DNA of 40,483 nt, taken from the NCBI RefSeq assembly GCF_000496755.2, contig NZ_AYKS02000034.1, forward strand, positions 1-40,483, read 5' to 3'. Source of the stretch: Serratia sp. DD3. Lineage in GTDB: Bacteria > Pseudomonadota > Gammaproteobacteria > Enterobacterales > Enterobacteriaceae. The position numbers and the translations under genes are program-made. The notes under the pieces are model-generated. The model was not told the origin of the DNA. It saw only the letters and a list, made by a program, of their open reading frames with translations, and searched no databases. Below, one piece after another: positions 23,774 through 30,794 of the stretch. Position 1 is the first letter of the stretch. Each line of letters begins with the position of its first letter.

Positions 23774-24337
23774 TCATCAACCTCACCTTCTGTATTTTCC
23801 AACTCCGGATTTTCGTTAATATTTCCAGCAAGAAAGCACACTAACTTACCATGCTGATTCTTTTTTGTTTTCTCTTGCCATAGGGTAAAGGATATTGCTA
23901 AAGGATATCCATTGACCCTAAGTGATGGTGTGGTTATTTAGGGATTCTATATTATTGAATTGATATTGATTGAGTTATGCCATTGGATTGGTAATTACAT
24001 TGGCACTATTGGATTAACATTTATTCAGTTATTCAACCCATCCAATTAACCCTTGAACGAGTGAAACCGTCAGACTGAGTCAAGTCATTAAACTTGGGTT
24101 AAACTCAATCAGAGCGCGAAGCACCTTGCGAATTAAATCAGCCCTAATCTCTCACCAATGGTTGTAAATTTAATCTGCACTGCCTGCCTATACAGACAGT
24201 CGTCAGAATAGCATGTCACCTTATAACGCAGAGTGACTGGTGATATTTTTTAATACACAACCCACCATCCACTTCAGCAATAACGCAGAGTCGCTCATGA
24301 CTCTGCTTTCCACTCATGACTCTTGGGATATATAAAC
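23774..24337 (+). other. 564-bp noncoding region with repeats, possible origin or leader
   Basis: No gene is supported. The left half is AT-rich with repeated ATTGGATT(G/A) boxes. The right half has a direct repeat ATAACGCAGAGT (24223-24234 and 24280-24291), a direct repeat CTCATGACTCT (24294-24304 and 24313-24323) and a perfect hairpin at 24285-24306. This density of structure directly before a replication-initiator-like gene would suit a double-strand origin, an operator or a regulatory leader. Which of these is correct cannot be decided by reading alone. Confidence 0.4.
24285..24306. other. perfect hairpin before the Gp2-like gene
   Basis: GCAGAGTC, loop GCTCAT, GACTCTGC: 8 perfect pairs, with one arm lying in each of two overlapping direct-repeat families. 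It ends 31 bp before the ATG of the Gp2-like gene. There is no T-run, so a terminator is unlikely. A nick-site hairpin for the encoded HUH-type protein or an operator are the better options. Confidence 0.45.
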
Positions 24338-25384
24338 ATGACCATGAATTATGAAACATACCTGACACTGTCGACCAGCATCAATGAAGACGAGGCATCG
24401 TCTATACACGTCACCCACGATGTCAATTATCTTGAGGAGCTACTTTATCTCTTCAATGAAACACAATACATCGCCAAATCAGACCGAGATGAATTCAGCG
24501 TACATGTCGTTCCATCCGCCCAGTACGCATCATTAAAGCCTACTGCAACAGGAAAGCGGATATTACTCGCTCTGAAGCGATTGCTATCACTGAATGCTTT
24601 AAACGATGAATGGCGTGAGCCTCACCCCACCTTGACGTTATTCCATCAACTGGCGAGTCAGCACAACATTCAACAGCATCTGGCCATGACTGATAACACA
24701 CCAGAAGCGATAACACAGTTGGCAGAGCGCTTGAATACCTTTATTCGACAATTCAGGTCTGGGCTGAAGACACCGTCACACAAGCGTCAATCTCGCCAAT
24801 ACCAACGTGCAGCCAGTAAAAATCTGTGCGGTGCCCTTCGGTACACTGACGCCCTGTTTGAACAGCACGCCAGATTGCTGATTGTCCGGGTTGACCTGTC
24901 TTATCGCAACGAGACCAAAACGACAATCACCACCGAATTGGCCCGTCAGCATCGCCAGCGTTTCTTCAAGAACCTGCAGGCACATCGCCTGTTTCAGGCC
25001 TGTGTGGGGTATGTCTGGAAGCTTGAATACGGACGCTACAGGGGCTTTCACTATCACCTCCTGGTGTTCTATGACGGGGCCCGGGTCCGGCAGGACGTGA
25101 CGCTGGCACGGTTGCTGGGCGAATACTGGCGTGATGTCATTACCGCAGGGGCTGGGCATTACCACAACTGTAATGCTGATAAGGCACGTTATCGCTTCCC
25201 GGGCATTGGCCTGCTTCACTATACCGACACAGCCAAGCGGCAGGGATTGAACATCGCGGTTCGCTACCTGTGCAAAGTCGATACCTACGCCCGCCTGGCG
25301 TTGCCAAACGGTGCCAGGTCCTTTGGGCGGGGGGAGATGGCTCAACCCTCAGCCGTTCGTCGTGGGCGTCCCCGTTCGTCCTGA
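24338..25384 (+). CDS. inovirus Gp2-like (YagK/YfjJ family) rolling-circle replication protein
   Basis: A 348-aa protein. The N-terminal half (1-170) is helical. The C-terminal half is a YagK/YfjJ-type domain related to inovirus Gp2, the HUH endonuclease that nicks phage DNA for rolling-circle replication. VWKLEYGRYRGFHYHLLVFY contains the HUH motif H238-Y-H240, and AVRYLCKVDTYARL contains a YxxK motif with likely catalytic Y310 and K313. Both are intact, so nicking activity is plausible though untested. The ATG at 24338 has GGGA 10 nt upstream. It follows a hairpin- and repeat-rich region that could hold its target, and is 183 bp before a gene encoding a diverged copy of the same domain fused to an ATPase. 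Chromosomal YagK/YfjJ proteins of CP4 elements have no settled role. Confidence 0.85.
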   Translation: MTMNYETYLTLSTSINEDEASSIHVTHDVNYLEELLYLFNETQYIAKSDRDEFSVHVVPSAQYASLKPTATGKRILLALKRLLSLNALNDEWREPHPTLTLFHQLASQHNIQQHLAMTDNTPEAITQLAERLNTFIRQFRSGLKTPSHKRQSRQYQRAASKNLCGALRYTDALFEQHARLLIVRVDLSYRNETKTTITTELARQHRQRFFKNLQAHRLFQACVGYVWKLEYGRYRGFHYHLLVFYDGARVRQDVTLARLLGEYWRDVITAGAGHYHNCNADKARYRFPGIGLLHYTDTAKRQGLNIAVRYLCKVDTYARLALPNGARSFGRGEMAQPSAVRRGRPRSS

Positions 25385-25567
25385 GCATTAACCGGCGACC
25401 GCCACCTGCAGCAACTACCGCATTCCAGTTAATTTTTATCTCCATGACCACGGATATGAGAAACACCTTCTTCACCCTTCGTGTTGCTGGATACTCCACC
25501 CCTCAATGAAGTACCCAGCGCACATTCACCACAAATCTGCCTGACAGGCCCCTTACAGGCATAAATC

Positions 25568-27916
25568 ATGAGCGCCTTTATGGATAATCAATATCAGAAA
25601 CATTTTAAAACCGATAAGTACCATGCCCATTTGCAGCTCGCCACCTCACTACTGCAAACACAGGAGTCAGGCTCTGAAACCCTATTACCCACCCACGACT
25701 ACGACACTCTGGACAATATTTACGGACGACTACAGGCACTCCAGCGCCTGGTCCAGCAAACGTCGCTAACCACCTTTCCCAATCACGACTCATTAGCCTG
25801 CTCTAATGCCTTAAAATGCAATTTGAGGTTAACAACCCCAGGACAAGCCGCTCTGTTGGCAGAAAATCTGCCACCCTACCGTAGACTTCACCCCACACTG
25901 GACCGCTTCATCCAGATGGCAAAGCGATGCCACGATAGCTACCTGCAGCACAATGATAACTGCGCCATTTATCACCAGGACACCGCTGAGCAGGCTAATT
26001 GGCTGAAGCGCTTATTCTACGACTTTCGGGAAAGCATCGAGACGGTGAGGCACCTGTATCAAGTACAACAGTTCTTGATGAAAAACGAATTCCATCGGCA
26101 AAAAGCGCGGCGCGTGATTGATTCGCTACTGCATCAATACAAATCACTGATGATGGTGGGGCTTGACCTGAGCTACGCACAAGCAGTCAAAGACAACATT
26201 TCACCGGAGCAGGTTCGCCAACACCGACGCCAGTTGTTGGCCATGCTGCACAGCCATCCGCACTTTCGCCATTGCGCAGGATATACCTGGAAGCTTGAAC
26301 ACGGCCCTATCAAAGGATTCAGCTATCAGTTGCTGTGCTTTTTCAACGCCGCGCAGGTGGACCTCCAGACCCGTATCGGCGTGGATATCGGTACCTGCTG
26401 GCAGGCTGTTACTCAGAAAACAGGGCAATCCTTCTGCCGAAGAGACCTTCAGGACGATTACGCCTATCCAGGATTAATGATGTTTTATCAGAGCGACACT
26501 GCAGCACCGGAAAAACTGTACCGGATACTCGATAACATGACACAGACAGACACCTACGCCAGTCTGAACCTACCCAATCAGTGGCGTACCTTTAGCAGTG
26601 CAATGGTGGTACGGTCGATAACAACACCGCGACCACCATCGGTGATGCCTGAAAAGCCCTCCGCCCCTTTATCATTGACACAGCCCAAAGCTGAACCTAT
26701 CCCGCTGCCACCGCCAACGGTAGATACAGTTTTGGGGATTAATCAAACACCGTCAGCACAATACGGCATTCTCGGCGAAGCCAATGGCAAGACCATCGGT
26801 GTGGACCTGAACCATCCTCAAACCATCTGCGCTTTCGGTCTGCAGGGAAGTGGTAAAAGCTATACGCTGGGCTCGCTCATCGAGATGACCCTGGCCAGTA
26901 TCGACAATATCAATACCCTGCCCGCCCCACGGGCAGGGGTTATCTTCCACTACAGTACAACACAGGATTACGCTCCCGAGTTTACCTCCATGGGGCAAGC
27001 AAACTCGGTAGAGGCGGATATTGCGCGGCTGAGAGAGCAATACCGGGCTACACCACAAGCACTGAAGGATGTGCTGATTCTGACACCGGCCAGCAAGGTG
27101 GCGCAGCGACGGGAGGAACACCCAGACATTCCCGTTCTCCCCATCGCGTTTTCTGCTGCTGAACTCAATGCATCACATTGGAAATTTTTAATGGGTACGG
27201 TGGGCAACCCAAGTCTGTATGTGCGTCAAATCAACGGTCTAATGCGCACACTGCGTGGTGAGCTCACACTTGAGACATTACGTGAGGCCGTGAACGAGTC
27301 CGAACTTGGCACGCAGAAGAAAAAAATGGCACAACAGCGCCTGAATTTTGCCAGTGAGTATATTGATGACACTCAGCGTCTGCAGACGCTGTTACGACCA
27401 GGGCGACTGATTATTGTCGACCTACGTGACGAGTACATCGAGAAGGCCGAGGCGTTGGGTCTGTTTGTCGTAATGCTGCAAATATTTGCTGAAGCCACCT
27501 GGCAGGGTGAGACCTTCAGCAAGCTGGTGGTATTCGATGAAGCTCACAAGTACATCAGCGATGACGGTCTGGTAGCGGGCCTTGTAGAAATTGTTCGTGA
27601 GATGCGCCACAAGGCTACCAGTATTCTGGTGGCATCACAGGACCCGCCGTCCGTTCCCGTGGCACTGATAGAGCTGTCGACACAGCTCTATCTCCACCGC
27701 TTCAACTCGCCCGCCTGGCTGAAACACATCCAGAAGGCCAATTCCGCCCTGCGGCACCTGGAGCCTGAAGACTTGAGCCGCTTAGCACCTGGTGAAGCCT
27801 TCGTGTGGGCAAGCAGGGCAACCGATGCGGCCTTCACGCGGAGCACCGTCAAGGTCAACTGTCGCCCGCGGGTTACTCTGCACGGTGGTGGTACTCGTAC
27901 AGCTACTGGCATATGA
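25568..27916 (+). CDS. fusion of a degenerate Gp2-like domain to a HerA/FtsK-like ATPase
   Basis: A 782-aa protein in one uninterrupted frame. Residues about 100-345 repeat the domain order of the preceding Gp2-like protein (DLSYAQAV, GYTWKLEHGPIKGFSYQLLC, DTYASLNLPNQWRTF). However, the HUH histidines are replaced (S252-Y-Q254 for H-Y-H) and the YxxK position reads NMTQ, so nicking activity is probably lost. A proline-rich linker (about 355-390) leads to a HerA/FtsK-like ATPase: ILGEANGKTIGVDLNHPQTI, Walker A GLQGSGKS at 424-431, Walker B LVVFDEAH with D657/E658 and a downstream SILVASQDP sensor region. Such ATPases pump DNA. The natural reading is a translocase recruited by a replication-protein-like adaptor. 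The start ATG has AGGC upstream; an in-frame ATG four codons later is possible. A long hairpin follows the stop. Confidence 0.85.
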   Translation: MSAFMDNQYQKHFKTDKYHAHLQLATSLLQTQESGSETLLPTHDYDTLDNIYGRLQALQRLVQQTSLTTFPNHDSLACSNALKCNLRLTTPGQAALLAENLPPYRRLHPTLDRFIQMAKRCHDSYLQHNDNCAIYHQDTAEQANWLKRLFYDFRESIETVRHLYQVQQFLMKNEFHRQKARRVIDSLLHQYKSLMMVGLDLSYAQAVKDNISPEQVRQHRRQLLAMLHSHPHFRHCAGYTWKLEHGPIKGFSYQLLCFFNAAQVDLQTRIGVDIGTCWQAVTQKTGQSFCRRDLQDDYAYPGLMMFYQSDTAAPEKLYRILDNMTQTDTYASLNLPNQWRTFSSAMVVRSITTPRPPSVMPEKPSAPLSLTQPKAEPIPLPPPTVDTVLGINQTPSAQYGILGEANGKTIGVDLNHPQTICAFGLQGSGKSYTLGSLIEMTLASIDNINTLPAPRAGVIFHYSTTQDYAPEFTSMGQANSVEADIARLREQYRATPQALKDVLILTPASKVAQRREEHPDIPVLPIAFSAAELNASHWKFLMGTVGNPSLYVRQINGLMRTLRGELTLETLREAVNESELGTQKKKMAQQRLNFASEYIDDTQRLQTLLRPGRLIIVDLRDEYIEKAEALGLFVVMLQIFAEATWQGETFSKLVVFDEAHKYISDDGLVAGLVEIVREMRHKATSILVASQDPPSVPVALIELSTQLYLHRFNSPAWLKHIQKANSALRHLEPEDLSRLAPGEAFVWASRATDAAFTRSTVKVNCRPRVTLHGGGTRTATGI

Positions 27917-27944
27917 TTTAGGTTATCACCATTTACGTTGCAAA

Positions 27945-28004
27945 TTAGTATCAACTGACACCACACTGGTAGGCTTTGCGACGATGTGGTGTCAGTTGTA
28001 CTAA
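27945..28004. other. long near-perfect hairpin after the fusion gene
   Basis: Arms TTAGTA-T-CAACTGACACCACA and TGTGGTGTCAGTTG-TACTAA pair over 20 bp with one bulged T; the loop is 19 nt. It starts 28 bp after the stop at 27916. A short AATTTCTT follows, so a terminator is possible but the stem is unusually long. An origin, transfer site or element end are alternatives. No matching arm was seen elsewhere in the window. Confidence 0.6.
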
Positions 28005-28158
28005 ATTTCTTGAGCCTTACGCGGTTCTCTAAAATTCCCAACATAAAGCTCCATTAAATTTAGCCCTTTACTGAGATAACCTAGTACAAGCTCCCCTCAG
28101 TGTCAGCATAGTTGTTACCCCCTTCTAAACATAGATCCAGAGGGCGACGGAGTGACAA

Positions 28159-28533
28159 GTGAAACGAATTTCTTCAGAACGTAAAGTCAGCGTGTTGGCA
28201 AAATTACTGCCCCCTTACAATATGACCGTCGCAGCTGTTGCACAGATGGAAGGGATATCGGAAGCTACTCTCTACAATTGGCGTAATCAGGCTAAAACAG
28301 AGGGGAAACCGGTGCCCGGTGCAGAGAAAAACAGTGAACAGTGGCCTGCCGAAGCGCGGCTGGTGGTTATCGTGGAAACCGCCACATTGAGTGAAACGGA
28401 AATCGCAGAATATTGCCGTAAAAAGGGGCTTTACCCTGCACAGGTAGTGCAATGGAAACAGGCCTTTTTGCAGGTTCCTTCTCTTGATGATAAAGCCGCC
28501 CTCAAGCAAAGCCAGAAAGAAAACAAGCAGTAG
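28159..28533 (+). pseudogene. truncated IS3-type transposase OrfA
   Basis: From a GTG at 28159 the frame reads MKRISSERKVSVLAKLLPPY and NMTVAAVAQMEGISEATLYN, the HTH of a known IS3-type OrfA, then EIAEYCRKKGLYPAQVVQWK. It stops at 28533 just after AALKQSQKENKQ, where full-length relatives continue into a KELRRKEKALAE coiled coil. No orfB follows. It is a different IS from the intact IS3 copies in this window. The remnant separates the replication-like module from the following regulator genes; 28534-28826 shows only AT-rich sequence with a likely promoter. Confidence 0.7.
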
Positions 28534-28826
28534 AAAAAAGAACTGTAGTTGCTAGTCTCCTTTCGCCGAGAGTTTCGTCTCCAATAAACCCAATACTATC
28601 ACCAACAGTGCACAGCCATCTCTTTGTATTTTATTACATTTTATAAAAAGTTGGTACATAATGAAACTAAGTGTCGCTTATAGTCTGTACTGAAAAACCA
28701 ATTATCTAAGAATTTCTGCCTTGGAAGATATCTTCATCTAAGAAAAAAATTAGATATTTCACTTCTTGATTTCATCATAATTTTTATGTAAAAATCATGA
28801 AGTGATTATTTTAAAGGGTTCCATCT

Positions 28827-29513
28827 ATGAGCGTTCCACAATGCAGGACCTTTTCTCCGCAGGATTCCCAGGCTTGCTTGACGAAAATGGGGATTGATGA
28901 ACAAGACATTATTGATGCTCTAACCTCAGCGCTTTACGAGAGGCGTCGCACAACCAAACTACACCCTGTTATTGATGGTGGTTTTCGATTCTGGAGTGAG
29001 TTGGTCGCATCAATGCGCAGCGTATTAATTTCCAAAGATTGCGGTTGGACAATGGTACGTCAGAATCGCATGGAACTCGTATCCAACCCGACACATGGCG
29101 TCAATCTGATCATCACATCAGGGGATAAAGATACAGGGCTAGCTGATGGATGGCCGAAAACTAAAAATGCGAAAGGTGAAGCAACAATGAGTATCGTGAG
29201 CAGTAACTCCGATACGATTGAAATGTTCCCGTCAGAACATCCTATGCACTCAACAGATGGCCTAGCTCTGCTGCCAGTTTCTTCTGCTGACAGCACTAGA
29301 ACATATATCGTGCTTTACTACTACGATGCAGGCAAGCAAGAAATCCGCTGTGAGATTTCTTTCCCCGTAGGCATGAAGATGGTGAATGGTTTCGCGAAAG
29401 TTAATTACTGGAGCGAGAGGTTAATTATCAATCCACTACCATTTGATGGCGCTGACATCTTCCCAGAAGAAGATTTCACGGATGATGTTTCTATTTCTAT
29501 TGAAATGAAATGA
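28827..29513 (+). CDS. unknown protein paired with the HTH-ImmA gene
   Basis: A 228-aa soluble protein from ATG 28827 (AAAGGG 9 nt upstream). Residues 1-70 are helical (MGIDEQDIIDALTSALYERR, RTTKLHPVIDGGFRFWSELV); the rest is beta-rich (GVNLIITSGDKDTGLADGWP, RTYIVLYYYDAGKQEIRCEI). No family is recognised. Its last codons and stop lie within a (TGAAA)n tract that also holds the start codon of the next gene, so the two are almost certainly translated together. The pairing with an HTH-ImmA/IrrE protein resembles toxin-antitoxin or phage-sensing pairs in which the ImmA protein regulates or cleaves a partner. This protein would then be the effector or the cleaved repressor; the sequence does not decide. 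Confidence 0.6.
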   Translation: MSVPQCRTFSPQDSQACLTKMGIDEQDIIDALTSALYERRRTTKLHPVIDGGFRFWSELVASMRSVLISKDCGWTMVRQNRMELVSNPTHGVNLIITSGDKDTGLADGWPKTKNAKGEATMSIVSSNSDTIEMFPSEHPMHSTDGLALLPVSSADSTRTYIVLYYYDAGKQEIRCEISFPVGMKMVNGFAKVNYWSERLIINPLPFDGADIFPEEDFTDDVSISIEMK

Positions 29514-29530
29514 AATGAAATGAAATGAAT
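29501..29530 (+). repeat. pentanucleotide tract (TGAAA)5 at a gene junction
   Basis: Five perfect TGAAA units (29501-29525) and a sixth imperfect TGAAT. The tract contains the stop of the upstream gene (TGA at 29511-29513) and runs into the ATG of the HTH-ImmA gene (29525-29527). Every unit supplies both an ATG and a TGA, so some stop and some start exist in each frame. No Shine-Dalgarno sequence precedes the downstream start. Confidence 0.9.
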
Positions 29531-30631
29531 ACAAACGATAAAGAAAACAGGCGTCTGTTTAATCCTTCCAGACTAAAACTGGCACGTATCCGGAGAAAGT
29601 TAACCCTGAAAGAGCTTGCCGAAGTAACTGGATTATCTTCACGCATCATCATTGAATATGAAAAATCATATTGTCTGTATGAACCCACTCCAGCCACTGT
29701 AGCTGCTTACTCAAAAGCACTGCATTATCCAGAGTCGTTTTTCTTCGGTGATGACCTTGAAAGTATAGATCCATCTACGGTGTCATTTCGCTCGTTACGT
29801 AGGACTAAAGCTGTCGATCAACATGCAGCAATTGGTGCTGGAGGCCTCGGGGTTATTGTTGCGACTTATTTTAACACCAGATTCAATTTACCAGTTCCTT
29901 GTCTCCCTGACATGAGAGGCACAGCTCCAGAGGCTGCGGCTGAAGCTCTGAGGGAAGAGTGGCATCTTGGGAAGAAAAGTGTTCCTAACATGGTTCATCT
30001 CCTGGAAAAGAATGGCGTTAAGGTATTTTTCTTGTCAGAGAACACAGCTGATATCGATGCATTTTCATTCTGGAAAGACAGTATTCCTTACATTTTCCTG
30101 AATACAAAAAAAACAGGTGAAAGAAGTCGTTTTGATGCAGCTCATGAACTTGGGCATTTGGTCATGCATCGCCATGGTGTATTGCAAGGAGCTGACATTG
30201 AGAAAGAGGCTGATGCATTTGCTTCCGCATTCCTTATGCCAAAAGAGAACGTACTTGCAGTTAAAATGGCTGTCCCAACATTGGATAAGATTATACAGCT
30301 TAAATCGAATTGGCTCGTCTCAGCTATTGCGCTTATCGTTCGTATGCGGAACCTTTGTGGTTTATCAGAGTGGCAGTACAACAGCCTCATGAGAGATGCT
30401 TCTGCCAGAGGTTACCGTTATGGAGAGCCAGGTGGAATCGAAAGGGAAAGATCGCTCATCATTGATAGAGTTTTATCAATGCTTCAGGCTGAAGGTGTAA
30501 CATTGCCTGTGATTGCCAAAAAACTAAATATTCCGCTGGATGAGCTATCTAGCCTGTTATTTGGTGTTGCGGCTGTCGAGGGTGGCGGGTATTCTTCACC
30601 TGCTGCGAAACCAACCCTCAAACTTGTATAA
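29525..30631 (+). CDS. HTH (XRE)-ImmA/IrrE family metallopeptidase
   Basis: A 368-aa protein. An N-terminal XRE helix-turn-helix (residues about 13-70: SRLKLARIRRKLTLKELAEV, TGLSSRIIIEYEK) is followed by an ImmA/IrrE (COG2856) zinc peptidase domain with the HEXXH motif H207-E-L-G-H211 in FDAAHELGHLVMH and the downstream EKEADAFASAFLMP helix that supplies the third ligand. The C-terminus (GVTLPVIAKKLNIPLDELSS) has another HTH-like segment. In ImmA and IrrE systems such peptidases cleave a repressor in response to damage or signals. Its ATG is in the pentanucleotide tract and seems to depend on coupling to the upstream gene. The active-site residues look intact. Confidence 0.88.
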   Translation: MNTNDKENRRLFNPSRLKLARIRRKLTLKELAEVTGLSSRIIIEYEKSYCLYEPTPATVAAYSKALHYPESFFFGDDLESIDPSTVSFRSLRRTKAVDQHAAIGAGGLGVIVATYFNTRFNLPVPCLPDMRGTAPEAAAEALREEWHLGKKSVPNMVHLLEKNGVKVFFLSENTADIDAFSFWKDSIPYIFLNTKKTGERSRFDAAHELGHLVMHRHGVLQGADIEKEADAFASAFLMPKENVLAVKMAVPTLDKIIQLKSNWLVSAIALIVRMRNLCGLSEWQYNSLMRDASARGYRYGEPGGIERERSLIIDRVLSMLQAEGVTLPVIAKKLNIPLDELSSLLFGVAAVEGGGYSSPAAKPTLKLV

Positions 30632-30638
30632 CCTTTTC

Positions 30639-30654
30639 AGGCCCAGTAGGGCCT
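30639..30654 (+). terminator. weak terminator-like hairpin after the HTH-ImmA gene
   Basis: AGGCCC-AGTA-GGGCCT, six pairs, followed by ACAATATTTC. The absence of a T-run makes it a weak candidate, but it lies 8 bp after the stop and before convergent genes. Confidence 0.4.
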
Positions 30655-30794
30655 ACAATATTTCAACTAAAGCTATATGAAACAGTTCTCAGGGTTGCGG
30701 GAGAGCCGGTAAAGGCCCTCCTATTAAGTCATAAAAGAATAATTCCTATAATCCAGATTAGAGGTATATCCTTCTTGCATTGATAATAACTCTA

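Noticed and set aside
28159..28533. Functional antitoxin or regulator
   Set aside because: Its HTH wording is that of an IS3 OrfA and the expected C-terminal part and orfB are missing.
29501..29530. CRISPR-like or minisatellite array
   Set aside because: The unit is 5 bp without spacers; it is a simple tandem repeat. No CRISPR array is present anywhere in the window.
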